Source: Fictibacillus terranigra (GTDB lineage Bacteria > Bacillota > Bacilli > Bacillales > Fictibacillaceae). Taken from it: DNA of 64,000 bases. The notes beneath the pieces were generated by a model that was given only the letters and a program-made list of their open reading frames with translations, had not been told where the DNA came from and did no database searches. The position numbers and the translations under genes were made by a program. Below, one piece after another: positions 53,674-62,904 of the stretch (its first letter is position 1; each line of letters begins with the position of its first letter). Location: contig NZ_JAUHLN010000004.1 of NCBI RefSeq assembly GCF_030412265.1, forward strand, positions 343,876 to 407,875, read 5' to 3'.

Positions 53674-54969
53674 TTACATAGAAGTGATTTTCTTAAACGA
53701 ACGTTCAACTGCTTCAAGCGTTTCATTAATGTCATTTACGCTATGCGCGGTCGTGAGGAACATGGCTTCATATTTAGACGGTGCGAGGTTGATACCTTCG
53801 GCGAGCATGGCTTTAAAGTACTTTCCGAACCGCTCGCCATCCGTATTTTCCGCCTGTTCGTAGTTCACGATCCTCTCATCCGTAAAGTAGACGGTAAGCG
53901 CCCCTTTTAGGCGGTTGATCGTAATAGGAACACCATAGGCTTTGGCGTGCTTGAGAATTCCATCTTCCAGCATTTTGCCGAGTTCATCCATTCTTTCATA
54001 TACGCCTTCTTCTTGAAGAACTTCAAGGCACGCGATGCCTGCAGAGATGGAAGCCGGGTTTCCAGCCATCGTTCCCGCCTGATATGCAGGTCCTAATGGC
54101 GCTACTTTTTCCATAATATCTTTCCTGCCGCCGTATGCACCGATCGGAAGACCGCCGCCAATGATTTTTCCAAGGGCAGTCATATCCGGTTTTACGTTAA
54201 GAAGATCTTGGGCCCCGCCGTACATAAAACGGAAAGCTGTGATAACTTCATCGTAGATGACAAGAGCGCCTGCCTTATGAGTCAAGTCATTTACTGCTTC
54301 CAAAAAGCCCTCTTTCGGTTCAACGATACCGAAGTTCCCGACGATCGGTTCAACGAGAACCGCGGCAATCTGGTCACCCCAGCGGTCTAACGCCTCACGA
54401 TAAGAATCAATATCATTAAACGGAACTGTAATAACCTCTTGAGCGATACTTTTTGGTACGCCTGCGGAATCTGGTGTACCGAGTGTTGACGGGCCAGAAC
54501 CTGCAGCTACGAGCACAAGGTCTGAATGGCCATGATAACAGCCGGCAAACTTAATGATTTTGTCTCGCCCCGTATAAGCGCGGGCTACTCGGATCGTCGT
54601 CATGACGGCTTCCGTACCGGAGTTGACAAACCTTACCTTTTCCATAGCAGGCATGGCTTCCTTCAGCATTTTAGCAAATTTTACTTCAAGGCTCGTGGGT
54701 GTACCGTAGAGCACACCGTTTTCCGCTGCTTCCGTAATCGCTTTTGTAATATGCGGATGTGCGTGGCCGGTTATGATGGGCCCGTAAGCTGCCAAGTAAT
54801 CGATGTAGCGGTTGCCGTCCACATCCCAAAAGTAGGCTCCCTGTGCCCTCTCCATGAATACTGGCGCCCCGCCGCCCACTGCCTTAAAAGAGCGGGAAGG
54901 GCTGTTCACACCGCCGACAATATGTTCTTGAGCTTCTTTATATAATAACTCTGACTGTTGATGATTCAT
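53674..54969 (-). CDS. gsaB: Glutamate-1-semialdehyde 2,1-aminomutase (second-type, GsaB)
   Basis: The 431-residue PLP enzyme isomerises glutamate-1-semialdehyde to 5-aminolevulinate in tetrapyrrole synthesis. It shows [53 protein letters not shown], the Asp of [11 protein letters not shown] and the PLP Lys in [16 protein letters not shown]. The position after ygaE and before bcp/perR matches gsaB (the hemL paralogue) of B. subtilis rather than hemL of the hem operon. ATG 54969 follows AAGGAGG; upstream in-frame extensions lack a ribosome site. Confidence 0.9.
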   Translation of the reverse strand: MNHQQSELLYKEAQEHIVGGVNSPSRSFKAVGGGAPVFMERAQGAYFWDVDGNRYIDYLAAYGPIITGHAHPHITKAITEAAENGVLYGTPTSLEVKFAKMLKEAMPAMEKVRFVNSGTEAVMTTIRVARAYTGRDKIIKFAGCYHGHSDLVLVAAGSGPSTLGTPDSAGVPKSIAQEVITVPFNDIDSYREALDRWGDQIAAVLVEPIVGNFGIVEPKEGFLEAVNDLTHKAGALVIYDEVITAFRFMYGGAQDLLNVKPDMTALGKIIGGGLPIGAYGGRKDIMEKVAPLGPAYQAGTMAGNPASISAGIACLEVLQEEGVYERMDELGKMLEDGILKHAKAYGVPITINRLKGALTVYFTDERIVNYEQAENTDGERFGKYFKAMLAEGINLAPSKYEAMFLTTAHSVNDINETLEAVERSFKKITSM

Positions 54970-55104
54970 TGCAATCCTCCTTATGAAATTCCTCATATAT
55001 TGTAGCATGTTTTTGGAGTGGATGAAGGACGATGCACTTAGGCAGGCTAAATAGATTGAGGTACAGAGAGACTTAGGATAAACTAGTTCATGCTGGTGAA
55101 AAAC

Positions 55105-55119
55105 TGGTGCCTGGCACCA
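55105..55119. repeat. Dispersed palindrome TGGTGCCTGGCACCA (copy 2)
   Basis: A 15-base palindrome, related to the copy at 38432-38444. It lies in the divergent gap between gsaB and the ABC-2 exporter operon. Confidence 0.55.
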
Positions 55120-55146
55120 TGAAGAAAGTTTCGGAGGAGAAACAAA

Positions 55147-56163
55147 ATGGACTATATTATAGATGTAAAAGATTTGCGCAAAGAATTCACGTCCCACTCC
55201 AGCCGTTCGGGGCTTAAAGGTGCATTTCGTGATCTTTTTACAAGAAACTACACCATTAAGACAGCGGTGGACGATATTTCTCTGCAGATCCGCAAAGGCG
55301 AAATGGTTGGCTACATCGGGGAGAACGGCGCCGGTAAGTCTACGACCATTAAAATGCTGACAGGCATCCTGACTCCTACTTCAGGAGAAGTCAGGGTAAA
55401 TGGAATGAACCCGCATAAAGACCGAGAGAAATTTGTGCGAAGCATCGGGGTGGTGTTCGGCCAGAGGTCTCAGTTATGGTGGGATATTGCCGTTCAGGAA
55501 TCCTTCCGTCTGCTGAAGAAGGTTTATAATGTACCGGATGAATTTTACAATACGCATATGGCGGATGTGATAAAAACGCTGGCAATTGAGCCGCTGCTTG
55601 ATAAGCCGGTGAGGAAGCTGTCTTTAGGGCAGCGGATGAGGTGTGAACTTGCAGCAGCCCTGATCCACAACCCGCCGCTGCTGTTCCTCGACGAACCTAC
55701 CATTGGGCTGGATGTTCTGGTGAAGCTGAAGATCCGTGAGTTTTTAAAAGAAATTAATGCAAAATACGGTACGACCATTCTACTAACTACCCATGATTTA
55801 TCAGACATCGAAGCGCTGTGTGAACGGGTTATCATGCTCGATGAAGGTAAAATCATCTATGATGGCGCCCTTCAGCAGCTTCGTGAAAACTGGGGAGAGG
55901 GCAAGCAGATTCAATTCCTTTTCACTGAAGATGTATTTATGAATGAACTTCAGGAATTAACGAAGGAACACCTTGTTGTGTGGGAGCAGGGCACCAACGC
56001 CAGTACTTGGACGGCGAGTGTGGAAAATGATGAAGAAATCATTTCCGCGGTGATCGGCAAGGTAGTTGCTGCAAAGAGAATTGCAGATTTAAAGATTGTA
56101 GAGATTACGACAGAAGAAATTATTCGCAATATTTACGAAGAGGGAGCAGTCCGGAATGGGTAA
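55147..56163 (+). CDS. ABC-2 type exporter ATPase
   Basis: The 338-residue ATPase has Walker [10 protein letters not shown] (about residue 60), [12 protein letters not shown] after it, signature LSLGQRMRC, Walker [13 protein letters not shown] and the H-loop LLTTHDLSD, with a C-terminal regulatory tail of about 100 residues. The [10 protein letters not shown] pattern is typical of the COG4586 branch that pairs with two different ABC-2 permeases. ATG 55147 follows GGAGGAG. It overlaps the first permease by 8 bases. Substrate unknown. Confidence 0.88.
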   Translation: MDYIIDVKDLRKEFTSHSSRSGLKGAFRDLFTRNYTIKTAVDDISLQIRKGEMVGYIGENGAGKSTTIKMLTGILTPTSGEVRVNGMNPHKDREKFVRSIGVVFGQRSQLWWDIAVQESFRLLKKVYNVPDEFYNTHMADVIKTLAIEPLLDKPVRKLSLGQRMRCELAAALIHNPPLLFLDEPTIGLDVLVKLKIREFLKEINAKYGTTILLTTHDLSDIEALCERVIMLDEGKIIYDGALQQLRENWGEGKQIQFLFTEDVFMNELQELTKEHLVVWEQGTNASTWTASVENDEEIISAVIGKVVAAKRIADLKIVEITTEEIIRNIYEEGAVRNG

Positions 56164-56947
56164 ATATTTAGAAATGATCCGCATCCGCTTCTTGATGATG
56201 CTGGCCTACCGGACAAACTATTACAGCGGTATTCTGATCTATAGCATCAATATCGGAGCGTACTACTTTTTGTGGAGTGCAATCTATGGGGACAAACCAT
56301 CGATCCAGCACCTCTCTATTGTCCAGATGACAACATACATCGCAGTCGCCTGGATGGCAAGGGCCTTCTACTTTAATAATATCGACCGGGAGATTGCCCT
56401 TGAGATCAAGGAAGGAAAAGTAGCCATCGAAATGATCCGGCCTTATAACTACCTTAGCATGAAAATGATGCAGGGCTTGGGAGAAGGCATATTCAGGATT
56501 CTCTTTTTCTCAGTACCTGGCATGGTCATCGTCTATTTTATCTTTCCGATCCAGTTTACTAGCCATCCGGCTACATGGCTGTATTTCCTGGTATCTATTA
56601 TTTTAAGCTTCGTTATAAATACGCAGATCAATTTGCTGACAGGAATTGCAACCTTCTTCCTATTTAATAATGATGGCTTGATCCGGGCGAAGCGTGTCGT
56701 AATCGATCTGTTCTCCGGGCTTATCCTTCCGATCAGCTTCTTTCCCGGCTGGGCACAAAGTATTATGGGCTATCTGCCGTTTCAGGGAATCAGTTATATC
56801 CCGAGCATGATCTTTACGGAAGGATTCCAGGGAAGTGGAGTCATCCACGGGCTGTTGAATCAGGCGCTGTGGTGCGTCGTTCTCTTTATACCGATACAGG
56901 TGCTGTGGGCAACAGCTAAACGTCAGCTCATCGTGCAAGGAGGGTAA
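56156..56947 (+). CDS. ABC-2 type exporter permease, subunit 1
   Basis: The 263-residue membrane protein has six predicted helices and the COG4587-type pattern: LMMLAYRTNYYSGILIYSINIGAYYFLWSAIYG, then EIKEGKVAIEMIRPYNYLSMKM and LPISFFPGWAQSIMGYLPFQGISYIPSMIFTEGF. It overlaps the ATPase gene by 8 bases, so translation is coupled, and the next permease follows after 3 bases. Confidence 0.85.
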   Translation: MGKYLEMIRIRFLMMLAYRTNYYSGILIYSINIGAYYFLWSAIYGDKPSIQHLSIVQMTTYIAVAWMARAFYFNNIDREIALEIKEGKVAIEMIRPYNYLSMKMMQGLGEGIFRILFFSVPGMVIVYFIFPIQFTSHPATWLYFLVSIILSFVINTQINLLTGIATFFLFNNDGLIRAKRVVIDLFSGLILPISFFPGWAQSIMGYLPFQGISYIPSMIFTEGFQGSGVIHGLLNQALWCVVLFIPIQVLWATAKRQLIVQGG

Positions 56948-56950
56948 AGG

Positions 56951-57736
56951 ATGTCCTATTTTTCTATCTTTTTTCAATATGCAGGCCAATATTTAAAAAC
57001 AAGGCTGACCTATCGTGCAGATATGGCCGTTGAAATATTTTCGGACTTGCTCTTTCAGGCAGTGAACCTTATTTTTATCCTCGTAGTGTTCGGCCACACC
57101 AGTCTGCTTAAGGGCTGGAGCAAAGATGAGATGGTCTTTATCTATGGCTTCTTTCTTGTCCCATTTGCCATTTTCGGTGCTTTCTTTAACATTTGGGATT
57201 TCACGGACCGCTATATCGTGAAAGGGGAGATGGACAGAATCCTGACACGGCCGATCCATAGCCTTTTTCAGATTATCCTAGAACGGATGGAGCTTGAATC
57301 ATTGTTTGGGGTCGTTACTGGCCTGGCCATTATGTTTTATGCGGGGAACAATCTAGGATTAAGCTTGCATTGGTATGATCCGTTTATTTTTCTCATTCTG
57401 GTCGCAGGCGGTGCCCTCGTATATGCAGGAATCTTTGTAACCCTGGCGAGCATCGGGTTCTGGTCGGACAGCAGAACGGATATTATGCCGATGATGTACA
57501 ACATCGGAAACTACGGCCGTTACCCGGTAGACATTTATAATCGGATCATTCGTTATGTTCTTACGTGGATCCTGCCTTTTGCTTTCGTCGGCGTATATCC
57601 AGCAGCGTATTTTCTTGGCAGGGAAGAGTGGTACATTTACGCCTTTATCACACCATTGATCGGCGTGATCTTTTTTGCCATCTCTGTTTTTTTATGGAAT
57701 ATAGGTGTAACCAAATATCGAGGCGCAGGAAATTAG
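56951..57736 (+). CDS. ABC-2 type exporter permease, subunit 2
   Basis: The 261-residue membrane protein (COG3694-like) has six helices, a YRADMAVEIFSDLLFQAVNLIFILVVFGHT start, the ERYIVKGEMDRILTRPIHSLFQIILERMELESLFG-like segment (ITRPI type) and NYGRYPVDIYNRIIRYVLTWILPFAFVGVYPAAYFLG near the end. Together with the preceding two genes it makes a complete exporter of unknown substrate. A terminator follows. Confidence 0.85.
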   Translation: MSYFSIFFQYAGQYLKTRLTYRADMAVEIFSDLLFQAVNLIFILVVFGHTSLLKGWSKDEMVFIYGFFLVPFAIFGAFFNIWDFTDRYIVKGEMDRILTRPIHSLFQIILERMELESLFGVVTGLAIMFYAGNNLGLSLHWYDPFIFLILVAGGALVYAGIFVTLASIGFWSDSRTDIMPMMYNIGNYGRYPVDIYNRIIRYVLTWILPFAFVGVYPAAYFLGREEWYIYAFITPLIGVIFFAISVFLWNIGVTKYRGAGN

Positions 57737-57745
57737 TATGGCAAG

Positions 57746-57774
57746 CGACACCCGAAATGGGTGTCTGTTTTTTT
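57746..57774 (+). terminator. Terminator of the ABC-2 exporter operon
   Basis: GACACCC and GGGTGTC pair around a GAAAT loop, followed by TGTTTTTTT. Confidence 0.9.
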
Positions 57775-57965
57775 GGGGCAGCTGAAGTAGTAAGAAAGTT
57801 ATATGATTTACAAGGCAGCAAAATAGTTACTTAAACTTATTAAAGTTAAGATTGTGAAATTATTGGTATATAGTGTTCATTTTTGGTTGAAATTGTAAAA
57901 TTTTCTTTATTTTCTGCTAATTTGGCCCTATGCTAAAGGTATCTTACAAAAAGGAGTGATCGATT

Positions 57966-59123
57966 TTGATCAAAAAAATTATGGCAGTTGCCGTAACACT
58001 ACCCATTGTAATTTCTTTAGCAACACCTGTACAGGCAGCGCAAAAAACAGCTGTGAAAGCAGAAGTAGCACCGAATGAAATTATTGTAAAATTCAAAGAT
58101 GGCGTCCCAGCCGCCAAGACTAAGGCTATACATGCACAATCAGACGCCAAGCTTGTTCAAAAAGACAAAGAATTCCAAGTAGTTAAAGTAAAAGACGGGG
58201 ATGTAAAAGGAGCAATTAAAGCGTACGAGAAAAATAAAAACGTTGAATATGCGGAGCCGAACTATACATACAAGGCAACTTATACACCTAATGACACGTA
58301 TTTTGCTTCCTATCAGTATGCACCTCAAAAAGTGGGTGCCCAGTCAGCTTGGGATGTCACACGTGGATCTTCATCTGTAAAAGTAGCAATCGTGGATACA
58401 GGTGTTGATTATAATCACCCAGATTTGGCTGGCAAAGTTGTTAAGGGGTATGACTATGTAGATAATGATTCCGATCCGATGGACTTGAACGAACATGGCA
58501 CTCACTGCGCAGGAATTGCTGCAGCTGCGACCAATAACAGCCGCGGTATTGCCGGGATGGCGCCTAACGTTTCTGTCTTGGCCGTGCGAGTTCTTGACGC
58601 AAACGGAAGCGGTTCGTTAGATGATGTTGCAAGTGGTATTCGTTATGCTGCCGATCAAGGAGCTAAAGTTATTTCTTTGAGCCTTGGAGGGCCAAGCTCT
58701 GCTACAACCCTTCAAAATGCTGTAAATTATGCGGCGGGCAAGGGATCCGTAGTCGTTGCTGCAGCAGGTAACGAAAGCACTTCCGCACCAAGCTACCCTG
58801 GTTATTATTCTGCTGCGATTGCTGTAGCGGCAACCGACCAAAACGACAGGCTGGCTTCTTTTTCTAACTATGGATCATGGGTAGACGTGGCAGCTCCGGG
58901 TGTGAGTATTCTATCTACGGTGCCAGGAGGTAACTATGCTTACCTTTCTGGAACCTCAATGGCTACACCTCTTGTTGCAGGTGTAGCCGGATTGCTTTCC
59001 TCACAAGGAAAAAGTGCATCTCAGATCCGTGCCGCGATCGAAAATACGGCAGACAAGATTTCCGGAACGGGAACTTATTTCTCTAAAGGCCGTGTGAATG
59101 CAGCAAATGCTGTAAGATACTAA
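57966..59123 (+). CDS. Secreted subtilisin-like serine protease (S8)
   Basis: The 385-residue preproprotein has a signal peptide (about 1-25, TPVQAA), an inhibitor-I9 propeptide (about 30-105, EIIVKFKDG.. EYAEPNY) and a thermitase/subtilisin catalytic domain with Asp144 (AIVDTGVDYNHPDL), His177 (EHGTHCAG) and Ser331 (SGTSMATPLVAG). A Cys in HGTHCAG is unusual for subtilisin Carlsberg but common in thermitase-like enzymes. It should be exported and self-activated. Start TTG 57966 follows AAAAGGAGTG. Monocistronic. Confidence 0.92.
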   Translation: MIKKIMAVAVTLPIVISLATPVQAAQKTAVKAEVAPNEIIVKFKDGVPAAKTKAIHAQSDAKLVQKDKEFQVVKVKDGDVKGAIKAYEKNKNVEYAEPNYTYKATYTPNDTYFASYQYAPQKVGAQSAWDVTRGSSSVKVAIVDTGVDYNHPDLAGKVVKGYDYVDNDSDPMDLNEHGTHCAGIAAAATNNSRGIAGMAPNVSVLAVRVLDANGSGSLDDVASGIRYAADQGAKVISLSLGGPSSATTLQNAVNYAAGKGSVVVAAAGNESTSAPSYPGYYSAAIAVAATDQNDRLASFSNYGSWVDVAAPGVSILSTVPGGNYAYLSGTSMATPLVAGVAGLLSSQGKSASQIRAAIENTADKISGTGTYFSKGRVNAANAVRY

Positions 59124-59127
59124 TCAT

Positions 59128-59170
59128 AAGAAAAAGGCTTAAAAACAAATTGTTTTTAGCCTTTTTTTTA
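59128..59170 (+). terminator. Terminator of the subtilase gene
   Basis: AAAGGCTTAAAAAC and GTTTTTAGCCTTT form a long stem followed by T. It overlaps the longest possible frame of the next gene, which argues for that gene starting later. Confidence 0.9.
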
Positions 59171-59245
59171 TTTACTATCAGTCCCAGTAACCTGTCCTAT
59201 TCGTTGAACACGGCGCATACACTGCTATCAGAGGCGGTGGGGAAG

Positions 59246-59668
59246 ATGATTTATCTTGCGATGCTTTTTTTATCGGGGATTGTTGTATTTAAAAGTCTTC
59301 AATCCCTTTTTTCTCACCCGGTCATGAAGCATCAGCTCATGTCCTTAAATCACCTTTTCGTGCTCGTCATCGTTTACGTAACCATCATCCTTGGATTTGG
59401 GCTTATGTATACTTCGCTGCTTCTCATGGATATGCATGTTCTCATGAAGCACGGAGAAGTAATTGGGCATCGCCATTTTTTTCAGGTCATTGATGATGCT
59501 ATGTATTTCAGTTCGATGACGATGCTTTCTGTAGGATATGGGGACTTGACTCCGATGGGGGCAGGCCGATGGCTGTCAATTGTAGAAGCACTGATCGGAT
59601 ACTTGCTTCCTGCTGCATTTGTCCTAAATTCAGTGATTGACAGGGAAACAGCATCAAAAAAGTTGTAG
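59246..59668 (+). CDS. Two-TM potassium channel-like protein
   Basis: The 140-residue protein has hydrophobic segments at the start, near residues 45-65 and near 115-135, and a pore loop with the selectivity filter SVGYGDLTP (cf. TVGYGD). It looks like an Ion_trans_2 (KcsA-like) channel without a cytoplasmic regulatory domain. I choose ATG 59246 behind GGGGAAG because longer frames overlap the terminator of the previous gene. The ion preference is inferred from the filter. Confidence 0.82.
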   Translation: MIYLAMLFLSGIVVFKSLQSLFSHPVMKHQLMSLNHLFVLVIVYVTIILGFGLMYTSLLLMDMHVLMKHGEVIGHRHFFQVIDDAMYFSSMTMLSVGYGDLTPMGAGRWLSIVEALIGYLLPAAFVLNSVIDRETASKKL

Positions 59669-59727
59669 GAACGCCTGGAATTGGTTACCCTCTTTATATA
59701 GATCAACGTTAAGCAGGAGGGATATCC

Positions 59728-60198
59728 ATGGCAGTTACAGAACAAGAAAAAGCACCGGATTTTACATTGCTGGCAAGTAATGGACAACATGTTAAGCTAT
59801 CCGATTTTCAAGGGAAGAATGTGGTGTTGTATTTTTACCCTAAAGATATGACCCCGGGATGCACGACTCAAGCTTGTGATTTTAGGGACAAACATGATGA
59901 ATTTAAGGATTTGAATGCTGTGATTATTGGAATAAGTACAGATCCGATGGCCAGACACGAAAAATTTATTGATAAATACGGCCTGCCGTTCTTGCTTCTG
60001 GCAGACGAAGAGCATGAGGCAGCAGAGCTTTTCGGTGTTTGGAAACTAAAGAAGAACTTCGGAAAAGAATACATGGGGATCGAGCGGTCGACTTTCATTC
60101 TTGATAAAGAAGGAAAAGTTGTAAAAGCGTTCAGAAAAGTGAAAGTGAAGGATCATATTGATGAAGTTCTTTCTTATATAAGAGAAAACCTGTCATAA
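59728..60198 (+). CDS. bcp: Thioredoxin-dependent thiol peroxidase Bcp (peroxiredoxin Q)
   Basis: The 156-residue peroxiredoxin has the peroxidatic Cys45 and resolving Cys50 in TPGCTTQACDFRD, as in atypical 2-Cys BCP enzymes. Other conserved parts are YFYPKDMTPG and GIERSTFILDKEG. It reduces peroxides in the cytosol with thioredoxin. ATG 59728 follows AGGAGGG. The order gsaB-(exporter)-bcp-perR resembles the B. subtilis ygaF-perR segment. No PerR box is visible directly upstream. Confidence 0.93.
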   Translation: MAVTEQEKAPDFTLLASNGQHVKLSDFQGKNVVLYFYPKDMTPGCTTQACDFRDKHDEFKDLNAVIIGISTDPMARHEKFIDKYGLPFLLLADEEHEAAELFGVWKLKKNFGKEYMGIERSTFILDKEGKVVKAFRKVKVKDHIDEVLSYIRENLS

Positions 60199-60200
60199 AG

Positions 60201-60235
60201 AGAAGGGCGATGCTTATATAAGCATCGCCCTTTAT
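60201..60235. terminator. Bidirectional terminator, bcp and the SspH-family gene
   Basis: GGGCGATGCTTA and TAAGCATCGCCC form a near-perfect 12-bp stem; A-rich and T-rich flanks on both sides. Confidence 0.9.
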
Positions 60236-60236
60236 C

Positions 60237-60416
60237 TTAATGTTCCTGCAGGTCGCTTACCGGAACTTCCATGTCATGGCTGGGTTCATCGTTGGGATGA
60301 ACCCACGCGGTTTGGTTTGCTGAATTGATGGATTCAATCCATACAGGCTTACCGAAATACAGCACTTCAATTTCGCTTGGTGATGAAATAATCTGTTTTG
60401 CCCGATCTACGTTCAT
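60237..60416 (-). CDS. Small acid-soluble spore protein, H family (SspH-like)
   Basis: The 59-residue frame starts at ATG 60416, 8 bases after AAGGGG. The product begins MNVDRAKQIISSPSEIEVLY and has VWIESINSANQTAWVHPND and a VPVSDLQEH end. This is the SspH pattern (MN..RAK.I..S......G.PVWI......AWV......VPV.EL). It is a minor forespore protein. A sigma-G-type -10 lies upstream at 60446-60452. The antisense frame on the plus strand is a shadow. Confidence 0.87.
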   Translation of the reverse strand: MNVDRAKQIISSPSEIEVLYFGKPVWIESINSANQTAWVHPNDEPSHDMEVPVSDLQEH

Positions 60417-60445
60417 AGTAACAAGCCCCTTTGATTTTTTTCTAA

Positions 60446-60474
60446 TAGTATGGGCAGATCAACCGGGTATATAC
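60446..60474 (-). promoter_or_regulatory. Forespore (sigma-G-type) promoter of the SspH-family gene
   Basis: On the minus strand CATACTA (60452-60446) is a perfect -10; GTATA lies 17 bases upstream (60474-60470) as a possible -35. Confidence 0.5.
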
Positions 60475-60567
60475 TACCGCGTTAATTACGGGCATCAGGA
60501 AGGCTTTAATGATAAGATGGAATTGTTGGAATTTTTTAAAGATACATAGGAATAGGGGAGATTTACA

Positions 60568-61677
60568 ATGTTGGACGAAAGAGTTGTCACTCTTGCCAAA
60601 ACGCTATTGCACCATTCGGTTGAATTGAAAAAAGGAGAGCGTGTGCTCATTACATCGCCTCTCACTGCCAGGCCCTTAATTAAAGCTCTTATAAATGAAG
60701 CCTACGCATTGGGTGCTTACCCGTACGTAAACATATACGATGACGAAATCAATCGTTATTTAATTACGGGCTATGAAGCGGAACAGCTTGAAACGTCAAT
60801 GGGTTGGGACTTGAAAAGGGCAAAAGAGGTTGATGCTTATATTTCGATTTCTAGTTCAGAGAATGATTCCGAGCTTTCAGAAGTCCCTGCTGACAAGTTT
60901 CGTCTTCGTGGAGAGTATTTTAAACCCGTGCAAAAAGTCATTATTAATGACCTCAGATGGGTGCTTTTGAATTATCCTACCAAGGGGCTTGCTCAAAAAG
61001 CTAAAATGAGCTATGAGGCGTTTGAAAACTTCCTATTGGATGTCTGCAATGTCGACTACAAGAAAATGGAAGAGGCGCAGCAGCCATTAAAAGAACTCAT
61101 GGAACGCACGGACAAAGTAAGAATTACTGGACCTGGCACCGACTTGTCCTTCTCTATTAAAGAAATCCCTGCTGTAAAATGCGCGGGTGAAAACAATATT
61201 CCGGACGGAGAAGTATTCACAGCTCCAGTCAAGGATAGTGTCAATGGTACAATTACATATAATACACCTTGTCCGTACCGCGGAACCATCTTTAATAACG
61301 TAAGCATGACTTTTAAAGACGGCAAAATTGTTGAAGCGGCCGCTGACAACACAGAAAAGCTCAACGAAATCTTTGATACCGATGATGGGGCACGCTATGT
61401 CGGCGAGTTTGCAATCGGCGTCAATCCAATGATCCAGCATCCGATGGGGGATATCCTGTTTGATGAAAAGATTTGCGGAAGCATTCATTTTACACCGGGT
61501 GAAGCCTATGAGGAAGCCGACAACGGAAACCGATCCTCCGTACACTGGGATATGGTTCTCATCCAGCGTCCGGAATATGGCGGCGGCGAACTTTACTTTG
61601 ACGATGTTTTGATCAGAAAAGACGGATTGTTTGTAATTCCTGAACTTGAAGGCTTAAATCCTGAGAATTTAAAATAG
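60568..61677 (+). CDS. M29 family aminopeptidase (AmpS-like)
   Basis: The 369-residue metallopeptidase has the M29 landmarks: VLITSPLTARPLIKALINEAYALGAYPYV in the N-terminal domain, then CAGENNIPDGEVFTAPVKDSVNGTI (metal Glu), GEFAIGVNPMIQHPMGDILFDEKICGSIHFTPGEAYEE (metal Glu/His) and SSVHWDMVLI (metal His/Asp). It releases N-terminal residues from peptides with Zn/Co. ATG 60568 follows AGGGGAG. It could process peptides brought in by the app-type importer; this is inference. A terminator follows. Confidence 0.9.
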   Translation: MLDERVVTLAKTLLHHSVELKKGERVLITSPLTARPLIKALINEAYALGAYPYVNIYDDEINRYLITGYEAEQLETSMGWDLKRAKEVDAYISISSSENDSELSEVPADKFRLRGEYFKPVQKVIINDLRWVLLNYPTKGLAQKAKMSYEAFENFLLDVCNVDYKKMEEAQQPLKELMERTDKVRITGPGTDLSFSIKEIPAVKCAGENNIPDGEVFTAPVKDSVNGTITYNTPCPYRGTIFNNVSMTFKDGKIVEAAADNTEKLNEIFDTDDGARYVGEFAIGVNPMIQHPMGDILFDEKICGSIHFTPGEAYEEADNGNRSSVHWDMVLIQRPEYGGGELYFDDVLIRKDGLFVIPELEGLNPENLK

Positions 61678-61751
61678 GGAACACACATCAAGGCGTCTGA
61701 CTATACCGCATGAAATGATTTGCATAGAATTTAGTAATAACTCTTCCAATC

Positions 61752-61781
61752 AAAGTGCGGGATTCTCTCCCGCACTTTTTC
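61752..61781 (+). terminator. Terminator of the M29 peptidase gene
   Basis: AAAGTGCGGGA and TCCCGCACTTT pair around TTC(TC), followed by TTTTT. Confidence 0.9.
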
Positions 61782-61879
61782 TATGCCGCCGGGAATACGA
61801 AACAAGACAGAGAAGCAAAATAATAAGTAAAAAGACCTGGTTTCTTATGTTATTCCTTGTCCTTAAACAGGGCTATCGA

Positions 61880-61926
61880 TTGACAAAAGCAGGTATTTCA
61901 AGATACACTAATTATAAATATTATAA
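61880..61926 (+). promoter_or_regulatory. perR promoter with PerR box (autoregulation)
   Basis: TTGACA (61880-61885), 18 bases, TACACT (61904-61909). Immediately downstream TTATAAATATTATAA (61912-61926) matches the PerR box at 14 of 15 positions and covers the transcription start, fitting autorepression. Confidence 0.75.
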
Positions 61927-61961
61927 TATAATAATTTCTTTTGAGAGTGAGGTGCATGACG

Positions 61962-62396
61962 ATGTCTGAAGTACGCATAAATGAAGCCATTGATACATTA
62001 AAGCAGTCTGGAGTCCGCATAACTCCTCAGCGTCATGCGATTCTGGAACACTTAATACAGTCTATGACACATCCAACAGCAGATGAAATATACAAATCCC
62101 TAGAAGGCAAATTTCCTAACATGAGTGTGGCTACGGTTTATAACAACCTCAGAGTATTTAAAGAGGTCGGGCTCGTTAAAGAATTGACGTATGGAGATGC
62201 ATCCAGCCGCTTTGACTGTGTAACGACAAAACATTACCATATTATTTGCGAGGGCTGCGGCAAAATTGTCGACTTCCACTATCCTGGCCTGGATGAGGTC
62301 GAGACACTTGCAGAATCCGTTACGGGATTTGACGTTGGACATCATCGCATGGAAATCTACGGTACTTGCCCGGAATGTAAAAATAAAAAACATTAA
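61962..62396 (+). CDS. perR: Peroxide-responsive repressor PerR
   Basis: The 144-residue Fur-family protein keeps every PerR metal ligand in B. subtilis numbering: H37, D85, H91, H93 and D104 for the sensory Fe/Mn site, and C96, C99, C136, C139 for structural zinc. Asp104 in place of Glu is the residue that marks PerR rather than Fur. The DNA-binding helix is in [19 protein letters not shown]. Peroxide oxidises the site-bound His and releases the repressor. I choose ATG 61962, 7 bases after GAGGTG. A PerR box sits at its promoter, and another before the thioredoxin-fold gene at 17340. Confidence 0.95.
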   Translation: MSEVRINEAIDTLKQSGVRITPQRHAILEHLIQSMTHPTADEIYKSLEGKFPNMSVATVYNNLRVFKEVGLVKELTYGDASSRFDCVTTKHYHIICEGCGKIVDFHYPGLDEVETLAESVTGFDVGHHRMEIYGTCPECKNKKH

Positions 62397-62397
62397 A

Positions 62398-62436
62398 ATA
62401 AGCTGAACCAGCTTTGACTGGATCAGCTTATTTTTT
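62398..62436. terminator. Bidirectional terminator, perR and ygzB
   Basis: AATAAGCTGA..CCAG pairs with CTGG..TCAGCTTATT and a run of T follows. It overlaps the last codons of ygzB. Confidence 0.9.
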
Positions 62437-62796
62437 TGCGGCCCTCTTCATGGCGCGTCTAGAATTATATTTCTCATCAAATTCGAGGCCCTCAAGATCT
62501 TTATCGAGGGTAAGCGGCTGATTACATGACATGCAAGCATCAGCACGGCCTAAAACTTTAGTTACTTTGCCGCAATGGGGGCATACCACTTGAACCGCGT
62601 TCGTGGAGATCATACCAATCCAAAAATAAACTCCGGCACTTGCGAGGGTTGCAAGAAATCCGATTAGCATAAATAATGACATTAGTATAAAATGGCTTCT
62701 GAAAAATATGCCTGCATACATAATGATGATGCCAATAAACACAAGACTTAGAGCAAACGTGCGTATTTTATTGATCTTGCTCGTATATTTTATCAT
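62428..62796 (-). CDS. ygzB: YgzB family zinc-ribbon membrane protein (UPF0295)
   Basis: The 122-residue protein has two membrane helices ([19 protein letters not shown] and [25 protein letters not shown]) followed by a zinc ribbon (CPHC...CMSC) and a basic tail. This is the YgzB/UPF0295 family, found beside perR in many bacilli. ATG 62796 follows GGAGGGACAACC. Function unknown; the stop region is inside the terminator shared with perR. Confidence 0.9.
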   Translation of the reverse strand: MIKYTSKINKIRTFALSLVFIGIIIMYAGIFFRSHFILMSLFMLIGFLATLASAGVYFWIGMISTNAVQVVCPHCGKVTKVLGRADACMSCNQPLTLDKDLEGLEFDEKYNSRRAMKRAAKK

Positions 62797-62904
62797 GGTT
62801 GTCCCTCCTAAATTACAGTATACAAGGACTTGGAAAAAAAGAAAGGATTTTCAGCGCCTGCGTTGAAATGTATGGAGACCGAAATTAGAACGGGAGTTGA
62901 AGGC

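Noticed and set aside
59150..59245. Upstream extension of the channel-like protein
   Set aside because: It lies in the terminator of the subtilase gene, so the start at 59246 is preferred.
60325..60549. Plus-strand frame covering the SspH-family promoter
   Set aside because: Its first half is antisense to the spore gene and it has no ribosome site. The C-terminal part looks protein-like, but I cannot support a gene.
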